Below are positions 33,993-43,443 of a stretch of DNA of 64,000 nucleotides, in pieces. The DNA lies in NCBI RefSeq assembly GCF_000287675.1, contig NZ_ALJL01000016.1, positions 124,001 through 188,000 of the forward strand, written 5' to 3'. The position numbers were made by a program, and so were the translations under genes. How positions within the stretch are numbered: the stretch's first letter is position 1; the number at the start of each line of letters is the position of its first letter. The stretch comes from Lachnoanaerobaculum sp. ICM7. Lineage in GTDB: Bacteria > Bacillota > Clostridia > Lachnospirales > Lachnospiraceae. Below the pieces are notes generated by a model. That model saw only the letters and a list, made by a program, of their open reading frames with translations, was not told where the DNA came from and did no database searches.

Positions 33993-34709
33993 ATGGAATT
34001 TTATCGTAATAACGGAGAAAGAATCCATTATGAAATCATAGGAAAAGGCTTTCCGGTTGTCTTCTTACACGGAAACAATCTGGAAAGCGGTTATTTTAAA
34101 AAGCAAAGGGTTTTGAGCAAGTACTATAAGCTTATTTTTGTAGACAGCTTAGGACATGGTAAATCAGGAGATATTTTGGGGAAAATAAGCTTTTCTTATC
34201 TGGCAGACAGTCTTGATGAGCTACTTTCATATCTTAATATAGAAAAATGTCTGCTGGTAGGACATAGTGACGGTGCAAACCTTGCCATAAAGTATGCGGC
34301 GCTTCACCAAGAAAGAGTTGCCGGTATCTTGGCAAACAGCGGTAATATTGCTTTTAAAGGTCTGAAATTTCTCCCGGGATACGCTTGTTATTTTGAAGAA
34401 GTCTTATATAAAACTCTGGGTATAATCTTCCCCTTTTTTAAAAGGAGAGCAAAAGTTTCTCCACTCTTGCGTGAAGATTTGAATATTCCTAAGGAAGTTT
34501 TTTCTAAATCAAACTATCCTGTAATAGTTCTGGTTGGAGACCATGATATGATCAAAAGGGCGCACAGCAAGGCTATTGCCGATCTTTTCCCTAAGGGAAA
34601 GTTTATAGAGAGAAAAAACCAAGGACACAATATTCCAAAAAAGGACAGTAACTACTTTAACAAGACTATTTCAAAAATGGTAAGCTATATACAAAGTTGC
34701 ACTATGTGA
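33993..34709 (+). CDS. Alpha/beta hydrolase, upstream partner of mprF
   Basis: 238 residues, no signal peptide. Oxyanion HGNNLESG, nucleophile in LVGHSDGANLA, acid in VLVGDHDMI and His in NQGHNIP: a complete triad. The gene is 24 nt before mprF and shares its promoter. In some Proteobacteria a hydrolase next to mprF removes amino acids from aminoacyl-phosphatidylglycerol, but those enzymes are exported and this one is cytosolic, so the analogy is only suggestive. General esterase/lipase otherwise. Confidence 0.82.
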   Translation: MEFYRNNGERIHYEIIGKGFPVVFLHGNNLESGYFKKQRVLSKYYKLIFVDSLGHGKSGDILGKISFSYLADSLDELLSYLNIEKCLLVGHSDGANLAIKYAALHQERVAGILANSGNIAFKGLKFLPGYACYFEEVLYKTLGIIFPFFKRRAKVSPLLREDLNIPKEVFSKSNYPVIVLVGDHDMIKRAHSKAIADLFPKGKFIERKNQGHNIPKKDSNYFNKTISKMVSYIQSCTM

Positions 34710-34733
34710 TTTGCATTCTTCAAGGAGGTAAAA

Positions 34734-37319
34734 ATGCAAAAGATAATCTCTTTTTTTAAAAAATACAAAAATGTTATTAAAGGCATTTTGTTTGTCAGTA
34801 TACTTATCTTGGTTCTGATAGAATTTTCACATATGAGAAAGACTGTTTCTTTCAGTGCCGTAAAGGATATACTTCGACATTTGTCTGTTTTACAGATTTT
34901 TAGCCTTTTTATTTTCGGTATTCTTGCAGTCTCTCCTATGATGCTGTATGACTATATACTGACAAAAGAACTTGGAAAGAAAATTTCTGTATTTAAGCTT
35001 ATTGAAAACAGTTGGACTATAAACAGTTTAAATAATCTTATAGGCTTTGCGGGACTTGTGGATGTCGGACTTAGATACAGCTATTTTTCGGAAGAAGAAC
35101 AGGAAGGTAAAACAATGCAAAGTATATCAAAGGTAATGCCGTACTTTATGTCGGGCCTTTCTTTATTGTCGTTTGTATCATTGTTATTGCTGTTTTCTCA
35201 TGATAAGAATAATACTTTAAAGACATACAGTTTTGTACTTGCACTTGCCTCTCTTATACTTCCGGTACTGCTTTTCCTTTCTACCAGAAAGAATCTGGAC
35301 TACTTTGGCAATTTAAGCATGAAGAAAATACTTGCTCTAATAGGTACCTCTCTTTTGGATTGGCTGTTTGTATCCGGTTTTTTCTTCTATGTAGGCAAAG
35401 TGCTCGGTTACAATGTTTCTTTTGTAAATATAATTCCTTTATATTGCATCTCCATTTGTATAGGTATCGTATCAATGATACCCGGCAGTCTCGGAAGTTT
35501 TGATCTGATAATGATTGGAGGTCTGCTACATCTTTCATTAAACCATAATGAAGCTGCAAGCTGGCTTTTGCTTTTTCGTATTTTTTATTATTTTATTCCT
35601 TTCTTTATAGGATTGATTTTATTTATAAAAAGTATGGGAGGACAAATAAATGACAAGTTTCTTGGCTTACCCGGGAAGCTCTCAAATATAATGAGCCGTG
35701 GAATGCTTCACTTTATGGCAAACTTCTTCGGTTTTTTCCTTATGGCAAGTGCAATACTTCCCGATGAGATTCATAATATACCTATTATAGGAAAAATGGA
35801 TCCCATACACGGACAACTGCTCTTTCAATTTCCAAGTTTCCTGCTTGGAAGCCTTTTCTTCCTGCTTGGAAGATTGATAAAAAGACATTCTGCATTTACA
35901 AAACCATTTTCAATTGTACTTTGCCTTATAAGCCTGATTTATATTAATCTTGGCGACTACTCCGTTTTTGGCAGTCTTTATATACTTGTATTTTTAATGC
36001 TTTTATATATTGAGAGAAACAGCTTAAACAGAAAGGCATTTTTCTATCCTTTGGAAGACAGAATAAAAGATATAGGATATATAGTTTCCAGCTTTATAGT
36101 CACTGTATTTCTTTTGTATGTATCAAGGGGAAATACAGCTGGCAACAGTTTGGGTTTTCAGCTCTTTCATCATAACGGTTTCCTCTCAAGAGCTTCTATG
36201 GGAATCCATTTTTTTAACGGCTTTTTCATTCATTTTTTACACCTTTTTGTCTACTTACTGATTATTGCATTCTTTTATATTGCAGTAGAATCTATGGCAA
36301 AGGACAGACATTTTACATTTGGAGAAAAATTTGAAAAATCTCGTTATAAAGCGTTTTTGGAAAGTTTTGATAATACCAATTTAAATGCTTCTCTTGCATT
36401 TTTAGGTGATAAACTTATCTATTATTACACTGAAGATGAAAAAGATCTCGTAGCTTTTCAGTTTGCCTTAGAAGACGGTAAGGCTGTTGTTATGGGGGAT
36501 CCTATAGGTAGAAGTGAATATTTTAATAAAGCTGTATCTGCATTTATAAAAGATGCCGAAGACAAAAATCTTATACCGCTCTTTTACGAAATAAGTCAGG
36601 ATATCACTTTACTCCTGCATAATTTCGGCTATGATTTTATGAAATTTGGTGAAACAGCAAAAGTTAATCTTGATGAATTCGATTTGACAGGAAAAGCCGG
36701 AAGAAAGTTTCGTGCCATTACAAATCGTGGAGAAAACAGCGGATATTCCTTTAAAGTAGAGTTTCCACCTTTTTCAAATAATTTTTTAGATGAATTAAAA
36801 AAAATTTCTGACAACTGGCTTTTGGGAAGACAGGAAAAGGGCTTTTCTTTAGGGTATTTTGACAGAGATTATCTTTCACTTGCCCCCATTGCCTGTGTAC
36901 TTGATGATTCCGGAAATATTCAGGCATTTGCAAACTTTTTGGTATGTAATAATGATAATGAGTCAAGTATAGACCTTATGCGCTACGATCCTAAAACGGA
37001 AAGAAACGGTATTATGGACTATCTTTTTGTCCGGATTTTTCTTTATATGAAGGAAAATAATGTCAGATACTTTGACCTTGGAATGGCTCCACTTTCAAAT
37101 GTCGGTCAGTATGACCACAGCTTTTTAAATGAGAAACTTACATTTTTAGTTTACAGCTTCACAAATCGTTTCTATTCCTTCGGCGGTCTTAGAAAATATA
37201 AGGAAAAGTTCGCTCCTGCTTGGGATGCAAGATATTTATCCTACCCTAAAGACAGCAATCTACTCTTTGATTTACTTACTATATATAAGATTGATAACAG
37301 ACAGGTAAAAAAGGTATAA
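34734..37319 (+). CDS. mprF: Bifunctional phosphatidylglycerol lysyltransferase/flippase MprF
   Basis: 861 residues, the full bifunctional length. The N-terminal ~520 residues form some 14 spans with the flippase signature (IVSMIPGSLGSFDLIMIGGL). The C-terminal ~330 residues are the cytosolic DUF2156 aminoacyl-transferase domain (FQFALEDGKAVVMGDPIG, YFDLGMAPLSNVGQ, FGGLRKYKEKFAPAW). It moves Lys (or Ala) from aminoacyl-tRNA onto phosphatidylglycerol and flips the product, lowering surface charge and giving resistance to cationic peptides. The aminoacyl specificity cannot be read from sequence. Confidence 0.94.
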   Translation: MQKIISFFKKYKNVIKGILFVSILILVLIEFSHMRKTVSFSAVKDILRHLSVLQIFSLFIFGILAVSPMMLYDYILTKELGKKISVFKLIENSWTINSLNNLIGFAGLVDVGLRYSYFSEEEQEGKTMQSISKVMPYFMSGLSLLSFVSLLLLFSHDKNNTLKTYSFVLALASLILPVLLFLSTRKNLDYFGNLSMKKILALIGTSLLDWLFVSGFFFYVGKVLGYNVSFVNIIPLYCISICIGIVSMIPGSLGSFDLIMIGGLLHLSLNHNEAASWLLLFRIFYYFIPFFIGLILFIKSMGGQINDKFLGLPGKLSNIMSRGMLHFMANFFGFFLMASAILPDEIHNIPIIGKMDPIHGQLLFQFPSFLLGSLFFLLGRLIKRHSAFTKPFSIVLCLISLIYINLGDYSVFGSLYILVFLMLLYIERNSLNRKAFFYPLEDRIKDIGYIVSSFIVTVFLLYVSRGNTAGNSLGFQLFHHNGFLSRASMGIHFFNGFFIHFLHLFVYLLIIAFFYIAVESMAKDRHFTFGEKFEKSRYKAFLESFDNTNLNASLAFLGDKLIYYYTEDEKDLVAFQFALEDGKAVVMGDPIGRSEYFNKAVSAFIKDAEDKNLIPLFYEISQDITLLLHNFGYDFMKFGETAKVNLDEFDLTGKAGRKFRAITNRGENSGYSFKVEFPPFSNNFLDELKKISDNWLLGRQEKGFSLGYFDRDYLSLAPIACVLDDSGNIQAFANFLVCNNDNESSIDLMRYDPKTERNGIMDYLFVRIFLYMKENNVRYFDLGMAPLSNVGQYDHSFLNEKLTFLVYSFTNRFYSFGGLRKYKEKFAPAWDARYLSYPKDSNLLFDLLTIYKIDNRQVKKV

Positions 37320-37324
37320 AAATA

Positions 37325-37354
37325 TAAAAAGTGGGTTGAAAAACTCAACCCACT
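37325..37354. terminator. Intrinsic terminator between convergent genes
   Basis: AGTGGGTTGA pairs with TCAACCCACT around AAAAC. The minus strand has the T run (TTTTTATATT), so it chiefly ends the minus-strand gene at 37388; it may also stop mprF. Confidence 0.8.
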
Positions 37355-37387
37355 AAAACACTTGACATAGTTATATCAGCTATAGCA

Positions 37388-38071
37388 TCAAACAGAATTG
37401 GGAAAATTTATAATCGACTCCAGACACTCAAAATCCTCTTCAAACTCCTCATCTTTACACAAAAGCCTTGCTTCATGTAAACGTTTCCTTGCCTCTGTGG
37501 CGTCTTTATTAAAAACTACATACATGAACACATCAAGTAGTATAAAATACTCATAGTAATCATCCGTCTCTCTGTACTTGTCAAAAAAAGGCTTGCTGTC
37601 TGTATACAATTCCTGTGCTTTCTCATATTTTTTAAGATGAAAATAGCAAAGACACAAATTCAACCTTCTTGTCATCTCCACTTCAGGCATCTTTTCAAGC
37701 GAACTTCCAAAACACTCAAATATATATTTTGCCTCAACATAATCCTTCTTTTTCATAAATGCACAAGCCATGTTCAGCTTTGCCATATTTTTGATATGTT
37801 TTGATTTTGTAGTCTTCTCCATAGCATTCAATTTATCAATGCACTCATCAAACTTACCTTCATCAAACAGCGACACGAGCTTATTTATTTTCTTTATATG
37901 TACTACATTGTAGATTAGATTAAACAATATAGCTCCCACAAAAATGATTACAGCCGACACTATATAAATTACAAAAATTTGTCTGCCGTTGAGCCCAAGT
38001 CCTATCTCACAAACTAAGAGTATGCTTGCGTATACGATTCCCATAACCAAGATGCTTAGAAATCTCTTCAT
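37388..38071 (-). CDS. Membrane-anchored TPR-like protein of unknown function
   Basis: 227 residues: two N-terminal spans (ILVMGIVYASILLVCEIGL and IFVIYIVSAVIIFVGAILF), then a cytosolic helical-repeat region with paired helices (VSLFDEGKFDECIDKLNAME, MACAFMKKKDYVEAKYIFE, CYFHLKKYEKAQELYTDS), the look of three to four TPR units. Such proteins often scaffold membrane complexes. It starts 20 nt after the M32 carboxypeptidase gene and probably shares its transcript and leader. Confidence 0.72.
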   Translation of the reverse strand: MKRFLSILVMGIVYASILLVCEIGLGLNGRQIFVIYIVSAVIIFVGAILFNLIYNVVHIKKINKLVSLFDEGKFDECIDKLNAMEKTTKSKHIKNMAKLNMACAFMKKKDYVEAKYIFECFGSSLEKMPEVEMTRRLNLCLCYFHLKKYEKAQELYTDSKPFFDKYRETDDYYEYFILLDVFMYVVFNKDATEARKRLHEARLLCKDEEFEEDFECLESIINFPNSV

Positions 38072-38091
38072 GTTCTCACACCCCGCAAAAA

Positions 38092-39588
38092 TTAAAGCTG
38101 ATATAATTTTGTATATTTGTCTTCTATATAATCAAGGAAATAATTTACATTAAATGCTTCTCCTGTTACCATCTTCATAAGCTCAGGCGCCTCATAACGG
38201 AAACCGTAGGTATGAATATTTTCCTTTAACCAGTTCATTACTATATCAAACTTGTTATTTTCAAGTAAATTATCTACATCCAAATCCTTTTTCATTGCAT
38301 GTACATACTGTGCCGCAAATGCTGTTCCAAGTGCATAGGTCGGGAAATAACCAAAGCTTCCGTCTGACCAATGCACATCCTGTAAGATACCAAGCTTATC
38401 ATTTGGTACATCTACACCAAGATATTCCTTATACTTTGCATTCCATGTTTTATCAAGGCCTTCTGTAGAAATAGTACCGTTGAATAATCCCTTTTCTATC
38501 TCATAGCGAATCAAAACATGCAAAGGATAGGTAAGCTCATCAGCTTCCGTACGAACAAATGAAGGCTTTGATACATTGATTGCTTTATAAAAATCTTCAA
38601 GGCTTATATTACCAAGTTGCTTAGGGAAATATGACTGTAACTTAGGATAATTGTATTTCCAAAAAGCCATAGTACGTCCAAGGTAGTTCTCACATAGACG
38701 TGACTGTGACTCATGCATTCCCGAAGAAACACCCTCTGATAAAATCATTCCGTCATACTTCGGATCTATATTGTGCTCGTAGTATGCATGTCCAACTTCA
38801 TGTACTGTTGAAAGGATGGCTGAAGCTACATTATTTTCTATATATTTTGTAGTTGTACGACAATCATTCTCACAAGTCCAAGAGGTAAATGGGTGCTCAG
38901 ACTCATTTTGATAACCCCATGAAGAATCAAAATGTACATACTTCAATAAATCATCCATAAACTTTTTCTGTTCTTCAATAGGAAAGCTTTGATGTAGGAA
39001 ATCCTCATTGATCTGCTTTGCCCTTGTTACCTTTCCGATAAGCGGAACCAATCTCTCTTTTAAAGCATTAAAGAACGCATCATATTTTTCTTCGTCCATG
39101 CCCGGCTCATAATCATCAAGCATCTGATTATAAATACTCTTATCACTGCTTCTATAACCGTATAACTTTTTTTGGCTCTCTATTACTTTCTTCAAGTATG
39201 GCTCAAATATAGAATAGTCAGCCTTAGATTTTGCAAGTATCCATGCATCAAATGACTCATCGCAAAGCTTTTTAAATGCCACAAATTCTTCCTTAGGTAT
39301 GCAAACGGTATCAAGTGCTTTCTTATAATAGAGCTCTATAGCACGTCTATCTTCATCATTTACCTCAGGATCATCTTTTAAATCTTTCAACAGCTCAACT
39401 ATTTCTTTATCTGTTTCCAAGCTGAAAAGTTCTCCTGCCAAATAGGCAGATCTCTCATCTCTATAAGCAGCTCCTGCACTTGGTGCAACTGTCTGCTTAT
39501 CAATTCCGATAATATTTAATGCCATTTGGTATGCAGAACACTTAAATAACCAGTCCTGATACTTTTTTAGTTTTTCTTTTGTATTCAT
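38092..39588 (-). CDS. M32 family metallocarboxypeptidase (Taq-type)
   Basis: 498 residues, normal M32 length. Zinc site TVHEVGHAYYEH (HExxH), downstream Glu in SEGVSSGMHESQSR, and C-terminal DVHWSDGSFGYFPTYALG, all M32 hallmarks. A cytosolic zinc enzyme that trims C-terminal residues of peptides. It lies behind a 175-nt leader with a strong promoter and an intrinsic terminator (39642-39672), which implies attenuation control. Confidence 0.94.
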   Translation of the reverse strand: MNTKEKLKKYQDWLFKCSAYQMALNIIGIDKQTVAPSAGAAYRDERSAYLAGELFSLETDKEIVELLKDLKDDPEVNDEDRRAIELYYKKALDTVCIPKEEFVAFKKLCDESFDAWILAKSKADYSIFEPYLKKVIESQKKLYGYRSSDKSIYNQMLDDYEPGMDEEKYDAFFNALKERLVPLIGKVTRAKQINEDFLHQSFPIEEQKKFMDDLLKYVHFDSSWGYQNESEHPFTSWTCENDCRTTTKYIENNVASAILSTVHEVGHAYYEHNIDPKYDGMILSEGVSSGMHESQSRLCENYLGRTMAFWKYNYPKLQSYFPKQLGNISLEDFYKAINVSKPSFVRTEADELTYPLHVLIRYEIEKGLFNGTISTEGLDKTWNAKYKEYLGVDVPNDKLGILQDVHWSDGSFGYFPTYALGTAFAAQYVHAMKKDLDVDNLLENNKFDIVMNWLKENIHTYGFRYEAPELMKMVTGEAFNVNYFLDYIEDKYTKLYQL

Positions 39589-39641
39589 AGTTTCCTTTCT
39601 TTAAAAACATTCACAAATTTTACAATTGCTACACTATTTAT

Positions 39642-39672
39642 AAAATAAAAAGACCAGCCTCTTTAGCTGATC
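39642..39672 (-). terminator. Leader terminator upstream of the M32 carboxypeptidase gene
   Basis: Minus-strand GATCAGC/GGCTGGTC hairpin with the TAAAGA loop, followed by TTTTTATTTT. It lies between the promoter at 39770-39798 and the gene start at 39588, so it can attenuate that gene. Confidence 0.8.
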
Positions 39673-39763
39673 TTAAGTCTTAAAAATAATCAATAGCCTA
39701 ATAGTGACGCCAACACATGACGCTTACCTAGAAAACGGCACTTAAAGAGGACTTACTGTTGAT
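39673..39763 (-). ncRNA. Candidate structured leader RNA (riboswitch/attenuator) of the M32 gene
   Basis: About 90 nt between predicted transcript start (~39763) and the leader terminator. The RNA segment CCUCUUUA (39743-39750) is perfectly complementary to UAAAGAGG in the terminator loop and 3' arm (39658-39665), a ready-made antiterminator. A hairpin of AGCGUCA and UGGCGU flanks sit between. I cannot match it to a riboswitch class I know; ligand unknown. With the terminator and promoter it accounts for the 322-bp gap 39589-39910. Confidence 0.55.
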
Positions 39764-39769
39764 GTTACT

Positions 39770-39798
39770 ATGTTAGCATAAGCAATCAACCATGTCAA
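39770..39798 (-). promoter_or_regulatory. Consensus promoter of the leader/M32 transcript
   Basis: Minus-strand TTGACA (39793-39798), 17-nt spacer, TAACAT (39770-39775). Confidence 0.88.
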
Positions 39799-39910
39799 TA
39801 TAATACCTTTATTTATACCGGAAATTTAAATAAACACTTTTCCTAGTATTCATATATGAAGTATTATTCTAAAATTTTTATACATTATTTGGAAGATTAC
39901 TCCCTTGAAT

Positions 39911-41188
39911 TTACTTTTCCAATGCCTGCTCTATATCTGCTATTAAGTCACGGACATCTTCTATTCCGACAGACATTCTGATAAGATCAGGTGATACTCC
40001 TGCCGCTTTCAGTTCATCATCATTCATCTGTCTATGTGTTGTAGATGCAGGATGAAGTACACAGGTTCTTGCATCCGCCACATGAGTAACGATTGCAATA
40101 AGCTCCAAAGAGTCCATAAACTTAACTGCCGCTTCTCTGCCTCCTGCGATTCCGAATGATATAACACCACATGAGCCGTTTGGAAGATATTTTTTAGCCA
40201 ACTCATGCTGACTGTCATTCTCAAGTCCTGAGAATGATACCCATGATATCTTAGGATGTTTTTCAAGATGCTTTGCAATAGCAAGTGCATTCTCAAAATG
40301 TCTCGGCATTCTTAAATGCAATGTTTCAAGTCCAACTCCAAGATAGAATGAATTTTGAGGTGAAGGAATCGCTCCGAGGTCACGCATAAGATTTGTTGTC
40401 ATCTTTGTAATGTATGCCCCCTTGCCGAAACTTTCTGTATACACTATTCCGTGATAAGTTTCATCAGGAGTTGTAAGCCCTTTATATTTATCTTTATACT
40501 TAGTCCAATCAAAGTTTCCTGAGTCTACCACAACACCGCCAAGTGCATTGGCAGTACCGTTCATATATTTTGATGTTGAATGTGTTACGATATCAACTCC
40601 CCATTCAAAAGGTCTGCAAAAAATCGGTGTAGGGAATGTATTATCAACTATAAGCGGTACACCATGCTCATGTGCAGCTTTTGCAAACTTTTCAATATCC
40701 AAAATTCTAAGTGCCGGATTTGCTATGGTCTCGCCAAATACAAGCTTTGTATTCGGTTTAAATTTAGTAGCAAGTTCCTCCGCTGAAATATCAGGATCCA
40801 CGAATGTAGACTCAATACCCATATTTTTCATTGTGTTGGCTATAAGATTATATGTTCCTCCATAGATAGCTGAAGAAGCAATGACATGATCCCCTGCACC
40901 TGCTATATTAAGTATCGCATAAAAGTTTGCCGCTTGTCCTGATGATGTAAGTATAGCCGCTACACCACCCTCAAGTTGACAAATCTTTCTTGCTACGGCA
41001 TCATTTGTAGGGTTTTCAAGTCTTGAATAAAAATATCCGCTTTCCTTTAAGTCAAACAAATCTCCCATCTGCTGTGAAGACTCATATTTAAAGGTTGTAG
41101 ATTGCACTATCGGAAGCACTCTGGGCTCACCGTTTTTAGGCTCATAACCGCCCTGTACACAGATTGTATTTATATTGTATTTTGACAT
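39911..41188 (-). CDS. O-acetylhomoserine sulfhydrylase/aminocarboxypropyltransferase (Cys/Met metabolism PLP enzyme)
   Basis: 425 residues from ATG 41188, which follows AAAAGGAG; an upstream in-frame ATG at 41242 lies in the 5' leader and lacks an RBS. PLP Lys in THSTSKYMNG, PLP contacts SSGQAANFYA and VDNTFPTP, and the family C-terminus PDLIRMSVGIEDVRDLI. It condenses O-acetylhomoserine with sulfide or methanethiol in methionine synthesis. No SAM riboswitch or T-box was recognised in the short leader. Confidence 0.92.
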   Translation of the reverse strand: MSKYNINTICVQGGYEPKNGEPRVLPIVQSTTFKYESSQQMGDLFDLKESGYFYSRLENPTNDAVARKICQLEGGVAAILTSSGQAANFYAILNIAGAGDHVIASSAIYGGTYNLIANTMKNMGIESTFVDPDISAEELATKFKPNTKLVFGETIANPALRILDIEKFAKAAHEHGVPLIVDNTFPTPIFCRPFEWGVDIVTHSTSKYMNGTANALGGVVVDSGNFDWTKYKDKYKGLTTPDETYHGIVYTESFGKGAYITKMTTNLMRDLGAIPSPQNSFYLGVGLETLHLRMPRHFENALAIAKHLEKHPKISWVSFSGLENDSQHELAKKYLPNGSCGVISFGIAGGREAAVKFMDSLELIAIVTHVADARTCVLHPASTTHRQMNDDELKAAGVSPDLIRMSVGIEDVRDLIADIEQALEK

Positions 41189-41263
41189 AGTATTTCTCCT
41201 TTTTATACATATATTTCGCAATGATTTTATGCAGGTATGCATCCCTTACTCTATACGAAAATG

Positions 41264-41292
41264 AGTATACTTTATTATCGGAATAATATCAA
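41264..41292 (-). promoter_or_regulatory. Promoter of the O-acetylhomoserine sulfhydrylase gene
   Basis: Minus-strand TTGATA (41287-41292), 17-nt spacer, TATACT (41264-41269), about 75 nt before the chosen ATG. Confidence 0.75.
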
Positions 41293-41367
41293 ATATAATG
41301 TTTCTATCTATGTACAATATTTAATATTTTAATATAAGTAAGAGAACTTAAAATTATAATACTTGTT

Positions 41368-42477
41368 TTATCCTTTGTTTTTACTTATGGATATATTATC
41401 AATAACCGCTTCCCCACCTGCCTGCAATACACCGCTAAATGCACTTATCAATTCATCTCTCTTTTCCTTTGGAAGTTTAGCCAGGCTCTTTATAATTATC
41501 CCGACATTTTTTAATAAGTTCCCTCCAAATTCTTTAAATGTTTTTGCTTCTGTCTCTTCAATCAGAGCAAACACTGTAGAGACCAAAGACTCCCTCGTTT
41601 CATCATCAGTTTTTTCAAGCCATGTTCCCAATGAAACATTTATAAAATTGCTCATATCATCCAGTTTAGACTCAACAAATTCATCTCTCATTACTTCCCA
41701 GGTCATAGCATCATGCTGAAAAATACCTTTTGCACTGCTCTTTACTACCTTTTGCTCACCCTCATTTGAAAGTAATTGACCTATTATTGATGTCTGAGGT
41801 ACTATACTGTATATTTTATTAACAATCTGTTTATATTCTTCTGTATTAATAATCTCCTCCCTAAATCCCGGGCCGTCATTATTATATATTTTAGTAATAC
41901 GCTTCTTTATTTCATCATTACAAAAAGCTGCTGCATACATTGCAAAATTTCCACCTTTTGAATGTCCGCCAAGCATAAAATCACCTTTAATCAGCTTTGA
42001 TACATCATTTAAATAATCAAGCGCTTCCTTTGTTCCCTCCGTTTCCGACATACAACTCATCATAAAATCTTCTTTCCAGCCTGTTATAGTGCTGTCAGTG
42101 CCACGAAAAGCTATATAATTAGTTTTATCAGGAAGAAAAAATGTTACTGCAGAAAATTGTTTTATTTTTTCTTTATCAAAAATTTCTCTATAATATCCAA
42201 TCCTTGTCTCCCTAAATCGCTCCCCCGCTACCATCTGTTCAAGTAAAAGAGGCGACCGCTCTGTAAATTGTCCTTTATCTTTTATTTCATCCAAAGAATA
42301 TTTCTCACAAAATGTCTTCAGTACTTCTTCAATACTGTATATTCCTTCAGTATCAGAAAACAACTCATCAAAATCCATATAAGATATATATGACAGTATT
42401 ACATTATCTATATCATTAAAAGGTGATATCGATAAGCTTATATCATTTCTCCATTTTAAATAATCCAATAATTCCAT
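41368..42477 (-). CDS. DUF2974 (Mbeg1-like) lipase-fold protein
   Basis: 369 residues with a lipase-type core: YIAFRGTDSTITGWKEDF (oxyanion region), nucleophile in LGGHSKGGNFAMYAA and a later Asp (YNNDGPGF), as in DUF2974. The C-terminal ~130 residues are helical. No signal peptide, so cytosolic. Family function is not established; phospholipid or acyl hydrolysis is plausible. Stand-alone. Confidence 0.82.
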   Translation of the reverse strand: MELLDYLKWRNDISLSISPFNDIDNVILSYISYMDFDELFSDTEGIYSIEEVLKTFCEKYSLDEIKDKGQFTERSPLLLEQMVAGERFRETRIGYYREIFDKEKIKQFSAVTFFLPDKTNYIAFRGTDSTITGWKEDFMMSCMSETEGTKEALDYLNDVSKLIKGDFMLGGHSKGGNFAMYAAAFCNDEIKKRITKIYNNDGPGFREEIINTEEYKQIVNKIYSIVPQTSIIGQLLSNEGEQKVVKSSAKGIFQHDAMTWEVMRDEFVESKLDDMSNFINVSLGTWLEKTDDETRESLVSTVFALIEETEAKTFKEFGGNLLKNVGIIIKSLAKLPKEKRDELISAFSGVLQAGGEAVIDNISISKNKG

Positions 42478-42560
42478 ATTTATATTTTCCTCTTTGATTA
42501 TATAATTAAACTTTTATTTTATATAATACCATAATACAACTTATTGTTATTATTTACAAA

Positions 42561-42590
42561 TAAGAGTGGATTAAAATCAACCCACTCTTA
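42561..42590 (-). terminator. Terminator of the glycosaminoglycan operon
   Basis: TAAGAGTGG pairs with CCACTCTTA around a 12-nt loop, with TTATTTGTAAAT on the minus strand, 30 nt after the last gene. Confidence 0.7.
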
Positions 42591-42620
42591 CATTTAAAAC
42601 CAATATTAAATTTCTTCAAT

Positions 42621-43409
42621 CTAAGCCTCAACTCCCCGGACTTCAATTTGTGTAAGTGCCGGGAACGGAGATTCTCCCTCCGCCTTTATAAGATTCTCAA
42701 GCACAAGGCTTTTTATTTTTCTTTCCTTTATCAAAAAACACTGCGGCTTTTCGGATTTCTCAAGTTTTAGAGTTTCACTGCTGCCGTCATCAAAATTAAT
42801 ATCTGCACTTACCCAATAATTATCATGCGGATAATCCGCTCTAAGAGTAAGCCTTATTTCATTTACAAGTACTTCTCTTCCAAAATCTAAGGTAAGAGCT
42901 GCTTTTGGATCTCTGTTAATACCCCAACTCTGATAAGGATATTTACCATGAGATGAGTTTGCATACATTCCGTCTACAGCATTTCTTGCCGCAAATACCG
43001 CCTCACCTCTGGTTTCCACATTGGCTGAGGCATGAGGATAAAATGTATTATTCTCATGCTGGTCATAAACATTTAATGCAAGGTTTTTTACTTTACTTAT
43101 CTCCTCATCGGTAGCATATCTTGCTTCAATATAGTGAGTCGCTCCTGTAAAGCTCTTCGGTGAATAATTCGGTCTGTTATTTGCAGGAGGAATGAAAAAT
43201 TCAATACTTCTACCGGGAATATAGATAAATGCCTCTCTCATACTGTCCTCAAAACGTACTACACAGTATCTTCCGGCTTTATCCGTATCAAGTACTATTC
43301 TGTCTCCATCCATATATTCACTGCAATATACAAGTTCAGCCTTATTATCTCCCTCAAAGCCGCAGGCTCTTTCTATCTCTCCCTTACCTACTATTTTAAG
43401 TTTAATCAT
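42621..43409 (-). CDS. Discoidin-like (F5/8 type C) carbohydrate-binding protein of the GAG locus
   Basis: 262 residues, no signal peptide. The C-terminal half is a jelly-roll resembling F5/8 type C domains (AARNAVDGMYANSSHGKYPY, ALTLDFGREVLVNEIRLTLR); the N-terminal half is beta-rich (YVRF-type strands CVVRFEDSMREAFIYIPG). It is the last gene of the locus, 34 nt after GH88. Cytosolic location is unusual for a binding module and may mean an intracellular enzyme or a sugar-processing accessory not yet recognised. Confidence 0.72.
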   Translation of the reverse strand: MIKLKIVGKGEIERACGFEGDNKAELVYCSEYMDGDRIVLDTDKAGRYCVVRFEDSMREAFIYIPGRSIEFFIPPANNRPNYSPKSFTGATHYIEARYATDEEISKVKNLALNVYDQHENNTFYPHASANVETRGEAVFAARNAVDGMYANSSHGKYPYQSWGINRDPKAALTLDFGREVLVNEIRLTLRADYPHDNYWVSADINFDDGSSETLKLEKSEKPQCFLIKERKIKSLVLENLIKAEGESPFPALTQIEVRGVEA

Positions 43410-43443
43410 ATCTACTCCTATTAAAGTACAAAAGTCACTGTTT

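Noticed and set aside
37325-37354. Operator function for the palindrome after mprF
   Set aside because: It has a T run on the minus strand and lies between convergent genes, so a terminator explains it.
41189-41242. Longer start for the O-acetylhomoserine sulfhydrylase
   Set aside because: The extra 18 codons are in the 5' leader without an RBS and unlike the family N-terminus; ATG 41188 has a clear AAAAGGAG.
41189-41367. SAM riboswitch or T-box upstream of the methionine-pathway gene
   Set aside because: The promoter is only ~75 nt before the start and no terminator or T-box/S-box signature is present.
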